This document shows, piece after piece, positions 31,681-42,489 of a stretch of DNA of 64,000 nucleotides; within the stretch, counting starts at the first letter, position 1, and each line of letters begins with the position of its first letter. The stretch is taken from positions 27,164,726 to 27,228,725 of the forward strand of contig NC_086178.1 in the NCBI RefSeq assembly GCF_023053635.1, in the 5' to 3' direction. Made by a program: the position numbers and the translations under genes. The notes under the pieces are model-generated. The model was not told the DNA's origin. It was given only the letters and a program-made list of their open reading frames with translations, and made no database searches. This DNA comes from Elgaria multicarinata webbii (taxonomy: Eukaryota; Chordata; Lepidosauria; Squamata; Anguidae).

Positions 31681-32243
31681 TAAGTACAAGGCAGAGGTGG
31701 GGGCTGAGTGCCAAAACGCAAAATCACTCTTCTGCATCCAAACAAAGATGGTGCTAGAGGGCAAAACTTCACTTGCAGCAACTCAGCCTCCCAGTTAAAA
31801 ATAATAATTCCCCCTCCCACCCTCGAAATAAAAATCAGAAGTGGCAGTGAGCCTGGCGGGTGCCAAGAGAGGTGTCTGTAAGCACATTGGAGACCACGGG
31901 CACCATGTTGGACTCGCCAAGGGGTATAACTCAGCATCCAATCTATTATCGCCAGCATATAAACCCCAAACGGTGGGGCCAGAAGTCAGATAATATGGTG
32001 CATGGCATGTGGTTATATCTCTCTGGCCTCGTGTCATGCATAGCTATTGCTCCCGAGGGAGAATATTGGTGATGGAAACTATGGGAAAGGTGTTTTTTTT
32101 AATTTCAAAACAGCTATTTATTCATTTTTATTGTGCAAGTGTTTATTGTTATAGTGCACTGAAAACTTTGGAGTTCCCCAGAAATCTGGGTCTAGGTTAT
32201 TTGGAAGGGCATAGCAGGGAAAGTGTGAAAAAATGTCAAATAT
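31681..32243. other. Unassigned intergenic DNA
   Basis: No gene or named repeat recognised. Confidence 0.35.
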
Positions 32244-32350
32244 ATTAAATTTTATTTAAAATATTTATATATCCCACATCTCCTAATGTTGAACGCGGCT
32301 TACAGAAGAATTGATGATTATGATGAACAACATATACGATAAAAAAGATT
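32244..32350 (-). mobile_element. LINE/SINE 3' tail fragment
   Basis: AAATATTTATATATCCCACA and GAACGCGGCTTACAGAAG resemble the 'ATATATCCCAC ... GCGGCTTACA' tails of L2/CR1-like elements. Confidence 0.5.
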
Positions 32351-32459
32351 AAAGACCACCTTAACTTACCGCCTAAACTCAACGCAGCCCGGTCAACCTC
32401 CACTGAAACCACCCCAAATTCATTAGCAGAGGGCGCACGAGAGCAAAGCCTGTTTTTGA

Positions 32460-33190
32460 GGACTACACGTCCCTGAAACCCTTGGCGCAGCTTTCCTGCC
32501 AATCATCGGAGAGCGCCTCGGCGCTACGGCTCCCGGGACTTGTAGGCAGCGGCAGCCGGGAGAGGCGGCACGGGCGGCAATCGAGCCCAACCCAGTGGGA
32601 GGGACAGGCGCAAGAGAAAAGGGGAGCCAGGTACCTTGCGGGCGACCCTGCAGGTGACAGCAGCCGGGGGAAGAGGGCGGCGGGCGGACTCGGGCCTCCT
32701 GCAGCGGGATGGAGGCCCAAGGGACGGCGGCGCGCGCGCGCGCATGTAATGCGAGCCGCGAGGAGTAGAAGGGAGCCGGCCGGCTGGCCCTGAATTGCAG
32801 CCGTGCGCCTTTTTGCAGCAATCGAGGAAAGGCACGAGGTGCGTTTGCTGGCTTTCCTCGGGAGCCTCGGTTACATGTAAATCTCTGCACCAGTTCTAGC
32901 AGCAGCAGCAACACAAGAGCAGGTGGGGGGCTGCTTAAAGGAAGCGCATCCCATCATCCCACCTTTATTCCCCGCCCCCCCTCTCACCTCCAGGCGTCCC
33001 GAGGTACGCGTGGGTCCTCCCTTCCCGTGGCCTGCAACTCCACCCGGTGCCAGACGCGGAGAGATCTTGCCCCCTAAATGGGATGCCCGTAAAAAGTTTC
33101 AAAGGTCTGTCAAAGGAGGGGAAACAGACGGGCTGCGAGGAGCCGAGGAAGGGAGATGCCTGGTCCTAGCGAATGCCAACAGGGTTTTGG
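32460..33190 (+). promoter_or_regulatory. PPM1L: CpG island, probable PPM1L promoter region
   Basis: Sharp rise in GC and CpG content, including GGACGGCGGCGCGCGCGCGC near 32723, several GGGCGG/CCGCCC boxes and no transposon sequence. It lies 1.2-1.9 kb upstream of the PPM1L start codon. A candidate donor CACGAG|GTGCGT occurs at about 32838 and a candidate acceptor TGCTGTTTTGCAG ends at about 33975, so a non-coding first exon here is possible but unproven. Open frames on both strands in this block are GC artefacts. Confidence 0.6.
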
Positions 33191-33639
33191 AAGGCCGCAT
33201 GATAGCTAGGTGGGTGGGAAAGCGTTGGTGCAAGTCCCGTGCCCAGGATTGCTGGGAGAGCTCCGGGTTCAGTTCCTACCAGGTTGGCCCTGTTTTGAAG
33301 TCGTGTTCCTTATTTTAAAGTCTTGCTCCTTATTGAGAAATGCTGTTGTGATTTCTTTCTTCTAAACCCCACCACTTTATCCCTGTAGTGCCCAGCTGTC
33401 ATGCCACGTCTGCCCATTGAAAGCCACTGGCGTGCCTTCCCTTTTGGACTTCTGCTGCTCTTCCCCCTTGGGTGTCTGTCCGTCTCTTGGGGCCATGCTT
33501 CAATCCATGTGCTATAATGTACCATGCCGATTGCAGCTCGTGCGCCTTCTACCTAAAGCCCACACTGGTATTTCATGGTTCCTTGTTTGCCTTGTGGCCT
33601 TATTTTTTGTTTTTGGCTTCGGTACTTTCTGATCTCTCT

Positions 33640-34335
33640 GCCCTCCCCAGGCCCTGTGCTAGCAACTGCTCTGGTCCATAACCAGAGAAAGTGTTGTGCT
33701 TGGAGTTGCCGTAGCAGGGCATGCATTGATTGACTGTTTCAGAGGCAACTGGGAGTGAGCGCCCAGGAAACAGCAGTGAAGGGAAGGAGAAGACGGAAGG
33801 AGCCTTTGGTGTGTGTTCACTTGCACATAGGCTGTTTCCCCCTCGCCTCCGTCCTGGCTGTATAAGGCTTGTAACCAGAGCGCTTTGCAGTCGCGCTCGG
33901 AGGCTGGCGGGTCTCTGGCTGCTGGCTTTGTACTGCTCGTCCACTCATGCGCCTCCGTTGCTTGCTGTTTTGCAGCTGATCTTCTTCAGCCGACTGTCTG
34001 GGAGCCGCACGCTTGTCGGGACACAGCAGGAGCCAGAAGAGAAGGCAGATAAGCTTGCTCTTGGTTGCACGATCTCGACAACTTGACATCAAAGCTGCCC
34101 CAGCCATCTGTGACTTGAGCTCTCTGAAGCTGTGAAGCAGCCAGTGGTACACAGAGAGGAGGTGGCGGCAGCGGCGGCGGCAGCAGCTTTAGCAGCAGAT
34201 AACCCTGCCCTCAGTGGGTTTGTATTACCAGAGCATGCACTGATTTGCTGCCTTGTCTTTAGACCCATCCCAACCATCAGGGCGTGTGGTGCATGGTGTG
34301 TGGAGGAGGGGGGGAATCCACTGTCTCTGTAATAA
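33640..34335 (+). promoter_or_regulatory. PPM1L: Proximal promoter or 5' leader of PPM1L
   Basis: Moderately GC-rich, repeat-free DNA leading into the start codon, with a GGC/GCA trinucleotide-rich patch (GGTGGCGGCAGCGGCGGCGG) at 34162-34182. It holds two upstream start codons: a 2-codon uORF (ATG CAC TGA) near 34234 and a longer overlapping one at 34293. Transcription start cannot be placed from sequence alone. Confidence 0.5.
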
Positions 34336-34466
34336 ATGATAGAGGATACAATGACTTTGCTCTCTCTGCTGGGTCGGATCATGCGTTACTTCTTGCTGAG
34401 ACCAGAGACACTCTTCCTGCTATGTATCAGCCTGGCCCTGTGGAGCTACTTCTTCCATACGGATGA
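34293..34466 (+). CDS. Overlapping upstream ORF in the PPM1L leader
   Basis: ATG at 34293 opens 57 codons (MVCGGGGESTVSVINDRG...) and ends at 34464-34466, 128 bases past the PPM1L start, in another frame. A ribosome that used it could not reinitiate at the main start codon. Its context (T at -3, G at +4) is only moderate, so leaky scanning is expected. Whether the transcript includes it depends on the unknown start site. Confidence 0.4.
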   Translation: MVCGGGGESTVSVINDRGYNDFALSAGSDHALLLAETRDTLPAMYQPGPVELLLPYG

Positions 34467-34734
34467 AGTGAAAACCATTGTCAAGTCCAGTAGGGATGCT
34501 GTGAAGATGGTGAAGGGCAAGGTGGCAGAGATCATGCAGAATGACCGGCTCGGGGGTCTGGATGTGCTGGATGCTGAGTTTTCCAAGACCTGGGAGTTTA
34601 AGAACCACAACGTGGCTGTCTATTCCATCCAAGGCCGGAGAGACCACATGGAGGACAGGTTCGAAGTGATCACTGACCTGGTGAACAAAACCCATCCTTC
34701 CATATTTGGGATATTCGATGGGCACGGAGGAGAG
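34336..34734 (+). CDS. PPM1L: PPM1L (PP2C epsilon), first coding exon
   Basis: The 133 codons match vertebrate PPM1L almost residue for residue from MIEDTMTLLSLLGRIMRYFL. Residues about 25-41 form a single membrane anchor (LFLLCISLALWSYFF). The PP2C fold starts at about residue 92; RRDHMEDRF (101-109) and FGIFDGHGG (124-132) carry acidic residues for Mn/Mg binding, including Asp128. PPM1L is an ER-membrane Ser/Thr phosphatase reported to act on TAK1, ASK1, CERT and IRE1. The exon ends after GAG at 34734 in phase 0; the next bases are GCAAGT, a GC-type donor. The remaining two thirds of the protein lie beyond this window. The start has T at -3; Met6 (34351) has A at -3. Confidence 0.97.
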
Positions 34735-35045
34735 GCAAGTTTCATTTCAAGTGATGGGGCTTTGCTATGACTTTATTTATTGCAGTGTTCAGCTTTTTGA
34801 GGTGCCTATGAGTGCATTGGTTTTAATTTAGTAACCCAAGTTGAGTTTTGTTATGATTGATGCTGGGTTGGGTAGAAGCTATTTAACTCAAGAAAGTGGA
34901 CAAAACCTTGTTCTCTGTGTATTAAAAACTGCAGGCAGAACATCCTGAAAATAATGACTGTGCAGACAAACTTGTTTGGAGTAATGCTCTTACGAGCAAA
35001 CTGGGGGTGGGGGGTCAGATCATGGTATCTGAATTCAGCAGATGC

Positions 35046-35665
35046 TGTAATGGTTAGTTGAAGGATAACTTCATTAAAACCAAGCACATCTTTATTGCAA
35101 AGAAAGAAAAGGAAAAAGAAAGAAAGAAAAAGAAGGGTTAACAGGGGATCCCTAATGGTTCTGGCGAAACAACATAACTGACAAACTTTCTCCTAGCCAT
35201 ACCAACGAATTATCACTTCACATTTTTGTGTTGTCCCATTTATATTTATTTTTCCAGCCACAGACGTTTCTTCTTTATTTACACTGCTCTCTGCTGCCTT
35301 TCTACTTGCTGAGATAAGGTGTTTGTCTTGGACAGCAGCGCACATCCCTTGTGTATTGCCCTCCTCTTTGGAAAGGTTGTCGTAGCATTTTATAGCTAGG
35401 GGAGAGGGAGAGAGGAAAAAAGGGCCGGTTAGCTGCAGATCTGTTATTGGTCTTGGATTATCCAGCAATATGATCGGGGTGGGGGAGGGTTTTTTCTTTT
35501 GCTCGGATATGAAGATTTGCTGGGAAATGGGGGCAGCGAGGAGGCATCGTGCTAAAGTTAAATGAAATATTTTTGCACCAGCTGAATCTCTTGGCATGTG
35601 TTTGTTTTCATTTGCTCCTGTGTTATGATCTGAGGGTCTTTGGGTTTCCTGCAGCTGTTCTCACA
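35046..35665 (-). mobile_element. Possible LTR-like fossil
   Basis: On the minus strand an AATAAA signal (complement at 35091-35096) precedes a short U5-like stretch. A plausible U3 start, TGTGAGAACAGC, lies at 35665. The A/G-rich tract at 35100-35137 is just upstream of the signal. No target duplication or gene found; it could be ordinary intron sequence. Confidence 0.27.
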
Positions 35666-35827
35666 ACTCAAGACTTGCTAGGAAAGCTCTGGCTGTGACC
35701 AGGCAGAAACTGAGCTGCCTATGAAGAGCAGCTGTTCCTATAACTCCTGATATGTTGTGTCTCTTGGTATCCTTCTGTGCGCTAGTCACATAGCATGAAA
35801 TGGCCTTGAACAGGCTAGTCCTATGCT

Positions 35828-35935
35828 TGCCTGCTTATTCAGAAGCCAGTCCCATTTGAGTTCAGTTGGGCTTGCTCTCCAGTAAATGCATGTGGGATTG
35901 AAGCTCAAATCTTTGGGAATGATAGGATTGGTAAA
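35828..35935 (+). mobile_element. Short interspersed element, TTACTCAGAAGTAAG family
   Basis: CTATGCTTGCCTGCTTATTC, AGAAGCCAGTCCCATTTGAG, TTCAGTTGGGCTTGCTCTCC and AGTAAATGCATGTGGGATTG follow the order of a very common reptile repeat. A relative lies at 46572-46642. Confidence 0.65.
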
Positions 35936-37199
35936 ATCAACATTACTGGGTGTAAAAAATCCCCAAGTACAATTCCAATCAGCCCATTGTTTTGATCAGC
36001 GTTTGTTAGGTGATCTAACATTTGATTGAGATAGATGTACTTTCTTTTTTGTTTTGTTTTTTCAAAGTCCAAAAGTGGGGGAAAGGTCTGCTGCTCAGAA
36101 CCTTAAATACTTCTCTAGGCCCCACTTTTGAAACAAACAGGAGCTGCATAAGAGCACAGTAACATTCTTCTGCAACTCCCATTTGTTTTGGTGGATCATG
36201 GCTCCAGAGAAATTCTTGGTGGATAGTGCCCCTATAGTGGAGAGTTCATATGTGTAAACCTCAGGTGCCCTTTGATAACCAATTCTTCCCCTTTTCTCCC
36301 CCTATCTGAACTGCATTGTGCTCTTTTTGTGTATGTCGCACTAAACCCCGGATTTGTGGCAGAAATATAACCTGGCAAAACGTTTGGTTGTGTGTCTACA
36401 GTTTTCTTCTGGCCAGTCTCTAGCAAAGCCACATTTGTATTAGTGTGTGAGTTCTCTTTTTAAAAGCATGATGGGAATGCCTGTGGTAGATAGAAGCATA
36501 ATGCTGACACTTAACCTTTCAGCTGATCATTTAGCAACTTTTGTTTTGTTGCATCAGATGATTTTTTGCTTTGGGGGTTAAACCAAAACTGTTAATGCTG
36601 AATATATTTGATCTTATTTGAACAGCATTTATGTAAGAGTAATAAAGTTAAAGTACGTGCATTGCATATTTTTTTATTATTATAGAAAGCTGCTGATGCT
36701 TAACAAAATGCTCAAGACCGCATAACTTGGATGAATTTGCCCTTAGCCAACTTCTTGTATTTAGAATCAGCTTGGTTAAAGAGTGAGGAAGATATGAGGG
36801 TTTCCATCCATGGAACACAAGCGTATCTTTGTGGTTTTCAATACGGAGTGGTGAAGTACGTATTGGTACTTAGTCTTAAGGTGCTTTCAGATGGAGGGTT
36901 CCAAGTGTTGCAATCATGATGTTTTGGACATATGTTCTATTCTCTCTCTCTCTTTTGATTTAAGGAAAAAGATGGAAGAAGTAAGTAAACACAGCAGGGC
37001 TGAGTAGGAAAGCCACAAATTGTTTAGCCTGTGAAAGAGACACTGCAGGCACCCAAAGTGTTAGGAATGAATGTTTTTATTCCATGGCTGCCGATTTTCA
37101 CTCAGAATACACAACCATGGATTTTGACTTAAGTTCATTCTTTCCCCAGTATTCCCTGCTTCTAGTTTGCGAACAGATCTAGTTGAAAATTGCATTCTT

Positions 37200-37214
37200 A
37201 CCTTTTTTTTTTTT
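37200..37214 (+). repeat. Poly-T tract
   Basis: A run of about 13 T residues; no other feature attached. Confidence 0.7.
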
Positions 37215-37920
37215 CATGGATGGACTTGGGCAAATAGCTGACGAGATGACTGTGATAGGAAGGCAGCCATCTATGGGTGGTGACTTTATTTCACGTACAG
37301 TGTGTGGTAACCTTTGTGTGAATGTTCTTGATGTGTCACAGATGAATGGTAAATGATGCCTTTCTGCTTCCTGACTCACCACACCGCACTGCCACACAGA
37401 AGCAAAGTTTGAAAATGAATATTAAAATAAAATTCCATGTGGGCGGGGAGAAGTGGATTTTGGCAGTCTCCCTGTTTTGGTCCTAATATTCAAACCATCA
37501 AAAGTATTCTGAAAGGTGTGTTGGTCTTTCCACTCGTCTGTGATATGATGACAGCATTTGTGCAAATTGTCGCTCCAGCTCTGTAACAATGCTTTATGTT
37601 GATGAGCATCATGAGCGAGGACTCTTCCAGTGCTGCCGTCAGTGGTGTGGGAGCAGCCTGGGTCTGTCCTGTGATGTTCATAAAGGTTGGAATTCTGTGG
37701 CCATGTGGGAGTAGTTCAAACGGTCTCTCCTTCCTATGTCAGGGATAGAAGAACTTTGCCCTAGTTCTTCTCCTGAGAACTAGGGCAAAGTAGGCATGGG
37801 AAAGAACCATGGCAGATGCTCCTTATGTGACTTTTTACTTTATCAAACAGAACAGATAGGTGCTCATCTCTTTGTCTCAGCTGTCCTGTTCATTTCTATC
37901 ATGAAAAATTGTGGGGCTTG

Positions 37921-38462
37921 GGAACATAGGAAGCTCCCCTAAATTGACCTGGTTCACACATAATGAGAAGCTACCGAGGGTGAATTTCCTGGTGGGGCTT
38001 GTCGTTGTGGTGGTGGCCACCATTTTGAATATTTGAGCGGTGGCGGGAGCACACCGTAACTTGTCATGTATGAACCCGGCAAGGGTGAGTTGTTGGGGTA
38101 GTTGACAAGCTACCCAGAACCCATGGGGTGTTTTAGGGTTGTCGTCTGGCTTGTCAACCACCCAAACAATCCACCCTTACTGGGTTTGTATGAAACAAGA
38201 AGCTATGGTTCTCCCCACCCTGAATATTCAAAATGGCAGCTGCCGCTGTGACAAAAAACCCTGCAGGGAAATTTGCCCATGGTGTCTTCTTGCAAAAGGG
38301 GTCACTGAATCAGATCCTTGGCCCATCTAGCCCGATTCTGTTGACATGGACTGGCAGTGGCTCTCCAAAGTTTCAGGTAGGTTTCTTTCCCAATCCTACC
38401 TGGAAATCGTGGGACCTTCTGCATGCAGAGCAGTTGCTCTACTACCAAGCTATGCCCTCTCC
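37921..38462 (-). mobile_element. tRNA-Ala SINE split by a foldback element
   Basis: The SINE's 3' end (GGAACATAGGAAGCTCCCCT) lies at 37921-37948 and its body and tRNA head resume at about 38303 (CAGATCCTTGGCCCATCTAG) to 38462. The intervening 355 bp is a separate foldback element. Confidence 0.8.
37949..38302. mobile_element. Foldback MITE, about 354 bp
   Basis: Arms pair across the centre: GCCACCATTTTGAATATTTG (about 38018) with TGAATATTCAAAATGGCAGC (about 38220), and GGGTAGTTGACAAGCTACCC (about 38095) with GGCTTGTCAACCACCC (about 38148). TCATGTATGAACCCGG and CTGGGTTTGTATGAAAC also pair. Confidence 0.75.
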
Positions 38463-38924
38463 TCAAATCCTCTAGTGAATTTATGCAATGGCAAAAGTGC
38501 AGCCATCGGCCTTACCAATATGATCTACAAGCATTTCTGTAGAAGAATATATTAAACTGTTCTTTGCGCCAGTTTAATGTTTGCTAGAGTGACATCACGA
38601 CCATGTCTGATTCCAGATGTCAGTACAGGTAATGCGTATTGAAGGTGTTTCTGTTTAGGGCCAGAGTACAGGGAATAGTCAGTGGTACAAATTCTGTTGG
38701 TTTACTCCATGAACAGTATCTAAAATCAGATCAGCAAGACATTGGGTAACGGACCTTTAACATTTATGATTTATTATTATTTATCTGCTGAAAATCCGCT
38801 TAGTTTGAGGAATAATGTAGGATTTTCATTTTTAAAAAAGTTTGTAACTTTGGAGTCACCCCAAAGCCTCTCCAGGTCTTTCATAAATGGAGTATGGAAT
38901 CGTTGGCATGTTTAGACAGAAAAA

Positions 38925-39010
38925 AGTCCTGCAACTCCCAGCATTCTCCAGTCAACATGTCTGGCTTGGGAATGCTAGGAGTTACAGGATTTTTTTCTTT
39001 CCACACAAGC
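38925..39010. mobile_element. Short hairpin element
   Basis: AGTCCTGCAACTCCCAGCAT pairs with ATGCTAGGAGTTACAGGATT, flanked by GAAAAAA and its inverse. A small MITE-like palindrome of about 85 bp. Confidence 0.7.
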
Positions 39011-39975
39011 ACAGGATTATCCACTTAAGTTTTTTAAGCGTGTAATCTGAGCATCCCTTGTTTACTTTTCAAATAAACATAGTTTAGTAGCTCATTTTTC
39101 TTATATCAGTGATCTTCTTCCTAAGTGCTGTGGGCATTAGTGGTTTTCCTGTCTTTGGTTCCACTCATAAATGAAACAAATATTTACATAAGAGCCAATA
39201 AGTGGTGTTATCAGAGCATGAAGTACCTGGTACATGTGGCCGACATTTTAAATGCTTCAATTCATATAATAGTTTCTTTTATTAACACAAATTTCTCTTG
39301 TTTATATCACCTGGGGAAGAAAATATGTTTAGTCTTCTTGGTCATTGTTCAGTGAATTTTTGTGTATTTTCCAAATGCCTGAATAGGGGGGAAATTGTAT
39401 AAAATGAGGCTTAAGAACTGGTTTGAGGAGTGTACCCTAGTATGTTGCGAAGCTCATAAGACTAATTTCTACTGGCTATTCTGCTGGTTTTTCTGGACAG
39501 CAAAGAACAAGTAAATGACAATACCAGTTTCTGACTGACTCATTTAAAGATTTGTATGGAAAGACACATTTGCTCTTTGGAGGGAAACAAGGATTTTAAA
39601 GCTACAAGTACCTTGATTATTTCTCCCTTTAAGTTACAAGTGCCTTGATTATTAGCTGACCTCATTCAATTTTAGGCTTAGAGATCAGAAATTTGTCAGC
39701 CAACTGATAGCACTTGGTAATACTAACTTTTAAACATGTAATTGGTGAAAGGGTGATCCTCCTCTTATAAGGAGGATGTCATGTGCTACAATGACAAAAA
39801 GGCGTATCTGTCAGAGTTCCTCTCTTGCTCTCTCGTGTTTAGATGCACAATGTCATGGGTGCTATAATAACCATAAACTTCCTAATCCACCCACCTACCT
39901 ATCTACTTCCCTACCTGATCTCTTCTACACAGCTGTTAAATGTATCAGACAAATATATTTTTATTTCTCTGATAC

Positions 39976-40213
39976 GTTTGGGGGAGCCGGTGTGGGGTAG
40001 TGGCTAGAGTGTTGGATTGGGAGTCGGAGGAGCTGGGTTCTAATCCCCACTTGGCCGTGGAAGTCCACTGGGTGACTTTGGGCCAGTCACAGACTCTCAG
40101 CCCAATCTACCTTGTTGTTAGGATAAAGTGGAGAGGAGGAGGATTATGTACTCTGCCTTGAGTTCCTTAAGGAGGAAAAAGGGTGGGATATAAATGTAAT
40201 AAATAAATAAATT
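39976..40213 (+). mobile_element. MIR/CORE-like tRNA SINE, near full length
   Basis: The head carries tRNA-like A and B boxes (GTAGTGGCTAGAGTGTTGG; GGTTCTAATCC). Then ACTGGGTGACTTTGGGCCAG and CACAGACTCTCAGCCC follow, and the tail GGTGGGATATAAATGTAATA with (AAAT)n. This is the best-preserved copy; others are at 13066, 24268, 50920, 52442 and 62345. Confidence 0.87.
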
Positions 40214-40275
40214 CCAGCCTTTCCCAGCCTGGTGCCCTCCAGATGTCTGGATTGCAATTGCCATCATTCTTCACT
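40214..40275. mobile_element. Fragment of the CAGCCTTCCCCAACCTGG MITE family
   Basis: CAGCCTTTCCCAGCCTGGTG and CCCTCCAGATGTCTGGATTG match the left arm of this family of foldback elements, seen again at 45003, 45160, 49515, 50200, 54490, 56985 and 58470. Confidence 0.75.
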
Positions 40276-40305
40276 ATTTGTTTTAGTAGCTGTTAGGACA
40301 GCAGC

Positions 40306-40306
40306 A

Positions 40307-40354
<48 letters not shown>

Positions 40355-40440
40355 TTATTATATTTCTATACTGCCCCATATCCGAAGCTCTCTGGTCGGT
40401 TTACAGAAGATTAAAACATTAAACATTAAAAATCGATGTG
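40306..40440 (-). mobile_element. (ATT)n tract plus CCGAAGCTC-type tail
   Basis: About 15 ATT units (40308-40350), then TATACTGCCCCATATCCGAA and GCTCTCTGGTCGGTTTACAG, the same tail as at 31430 and 46530. Confidence 0.85.
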
Positions 40441-40827
40441 CAAAATTTAATACCAGAAAAACAGATGACATGCAAAGACAATAGTCATTTAAAAACAACT
40501 TTGAACTCTCAGTCAGACCTAAAGATAGATCTGTGGTCAAATGTTGATCTAGTTCAGTGAGCCCACCTACACCTGGATTCTTTATCCTTTCCCCATATTA
40601 TATAGCACTTACTCCTCCTGTGTTTGATGCAAATGTTTTTCAAACGAGCTCATTTAGTGTCATGTTTAAACAGGATGTTGGTGTATTAACAAAACTTACC
40701 TGTGCCAGATCCCCACCGAGTCAGCATAACGTCTAAACTGGATCAATACGCCTACCAGTATAGAGCTAGAATCCTAGCATGGCATGCTCTGGGGCCTTTG
40801 GTCCCTAACATGATAATGTTGAATACA

Positions 40828-40932
40828 TAGGCCCCATTCAGACAACACGCTAAACCATGCTGCTTAATGCATTCCATTAACCATTTTGTGGTTAAGCAGC
40901 ATGGTTTAGCGTGTTGTCTGAACGGGGCCTAA
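40828..40932. mobile_element. Near-perfect palindromic MITE, 105 bp
   Basis: Left arm TAGGCCCCATTCAGACAACA and right arm TGTTGTCTGAACGGGGCCTA pair almost completely, as do CGCTAAACCATGCTGCTTAA and TTAAGCAGCATGGTTTAGCG; the loop is about 22 bases. Longer relatives are at 43537, 51111 and 61281. Confidence 0.92.
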
Positions 40933-41081
40933 GTGTTAGATTAGCTGTAATACCAGCTGCATGGATTTTTACATGGGCGAGTTGTAGTAGCTACTTTAAA
41001 ACAACAACAACAACATATCTGGCATCTTATTTTAAGCTGCTCTTAAAGATTGGCCAGCTATCCTGAGTGAGATGTATTTTC

Positions 41082-41106
41082 GATCTGTCTGTCTGTCTGT
41101 CTGTGT
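41082..41106 (+). repeat. (GTCT)n microsatellite
   Basis: About six GTCT units. Confidence 0.9.
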
Positions 41107-41350
41107 ATCTATCAGATAGTAAATGAAGGTCACAGTGTAATGATGCTGTTGGATCCTAAAGGTAGAGGCTGGGCTGGATAGAAGATAAGGTGGTCATTTA
41201 TGAATCGCCCCCAAACAGGACACTGATTTGTTTGAAGTCTGCATACCCAAATTTACATGCATAGATGCAAATTTAGACCCTATTGTAATTTAACTACAAA
41301 TACAATACATCACACCATAGTGTGACCAAGTGATTTTGGGGCCTTACACT

Positions 41351-41573
41351 GGCCCAATCTACACCGAGCAGGATATTGCACTATGAAAGTGTATATAAAA
41401 GGCAGAAGCCACACTACTGCTTTATAGCGGTATTGAAGTGCCTTGACAGCTGTTGGGGCCCATTGACATATACCATATACCGCTTCCATACCACTATATC
41501 CTTCTTGGTGTGGCTTCTGCCTTTTATATACCGCTTTCATAGTGCAATATCCTGCTTGGTGTAGATCTAGCCA
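41351..41573. mobile_element. GATCTACACC-family MITE, complete
   Basis: GGCCCAATCTACACCGAGCA at the left pairs with TGCTTGGTGTAGATCTAGCC at the right; inner arms GCACTATGAAAGTGTATATA and TATATACCGCTTTCATAGTG also pair. The centre holds a second pair (GCCACACTACTGC and TGGTGTGGCTTCTGCC). Confidence 0.9.
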
Positions 41574-41629
41574 ATGTTTGCTGTTCGGGTGCAGTTGATA
41601 GGCATCTTCAAGGCCCAGTTTTTCATTCT

Positions 41630-41822
41630 AGGAACATTGCAAGTTGCCTTATCCTAGTCAGACCTTGGGTGCATTTAGCCCAGTACTGTTGACACTAACT
41701 GGCAGCAGCTCCCCAAGGTTTTAGGCAGGAGTTTCCCTGACCTACTTGGATATGCTGGGGTTTGAACCTGGAACCTTGCGCATACAAAACGTATGTTCTA
41801 CTACTGAGCTAAGGTCCCTTTG
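41630..41822 (-). mobile_element. tRNA-Ala-derived SINE
   Basis: GGAACATTGCAAGTTGCCTT, TGACACTAACTGGCAGCAGC, TTTGAACCTGGAACC (B box) and TTCTACTACTGAGCTAAGG (A box) appear in the order of the minus-strand family. Confidence 0.85.
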
Positions 41823-41934
41823 ATGGACTTGGACTGGACAGTTTTCAAATAGAGGACATCTTCAAAGTAGAGGACTTGTCAAGGTCTTTTCAAAATTGTC
41901 ATTTTAATATTGGAATATGTTTAACATACTTTTA

Positions 41935-42044
41935 ACTTTTGTATTTCTCTATTTATAGGTTTTTAATGTATATGTTTTAAATTTTGTGACGCTGCCTTGA
42001 GGCCCAGTATTGGGCAAAAGCAGAGTAATAATAATAATAATAAT
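41935..42044 (+). mobile_element. LINE 3' tail with (ATA)n
   Basis: TTTTGTGACGCTGCCTTGAG, GCCCAGTATTGGGCAAAAGC, then (AATAAT)n. Close to the tail at 25215. Confidence 0.7.
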
Positions 42045-42489
42045 AGAGGACATTCCTTCAAAAGCTCTTCAAATAGAGGCCTGTTCCTCTGTAAAAGATG
42101 ACATATGACCACCCTAATAGAAAATCTACCATTGGTAGACACCTTCTTTCTATACTTGCAGGGAAAGAAATGCCATCTCAGCACATAGTGTGTGCCTGAA
42201 CACTTGCCTCTGTTGTTAGGAAAAATCCCAGGCTGAAGACGACAATATGTAGGTGGGACTTTGCGACGCCACCACCTCACACACAAGGCTTTGATGTGCA
42301 CACCTCCCGCAGGCTCAGCACCACCATTTAAATACCTGAGGAAGGGGTAAAAAGAAAAGTATAACCTTTCCCTTATAGCAGAGGGAAAAGGTAAGGAGAT
42401 TTGGAAAAGGCTTTTCTGTGAATATAGCAGGCTGAAGGTTTAATGTAAAGTGTTTATTTATGAACCAATAAAGCAGGTGACACAGCCAA

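Noticed and set aside
32423-32914. 163-codon minus-strand frame in the CpG island
   Set aside because: Arises from high GC; overlapping frames exist on the other strand and there is no domain.
33730-34086. 118-codon frame upstream of PPM1L
   Set aside because: No homology that I recognise; it lies in the likely leader or promoter and overlaps a minus-strand frame.
34735-34770. Exon read-through of PPM1L to the stop at 34768-34770
   Set aside because: The sequence after GAG diverges from PPM1L at once and looks intronic; a retained-intron isoform cannot be excluded but has no support here.
35193-35597. 134-codon minus-strand frame
   Set aside because: No recognised domain; it falls in a possible LTR-like segment within the intron.
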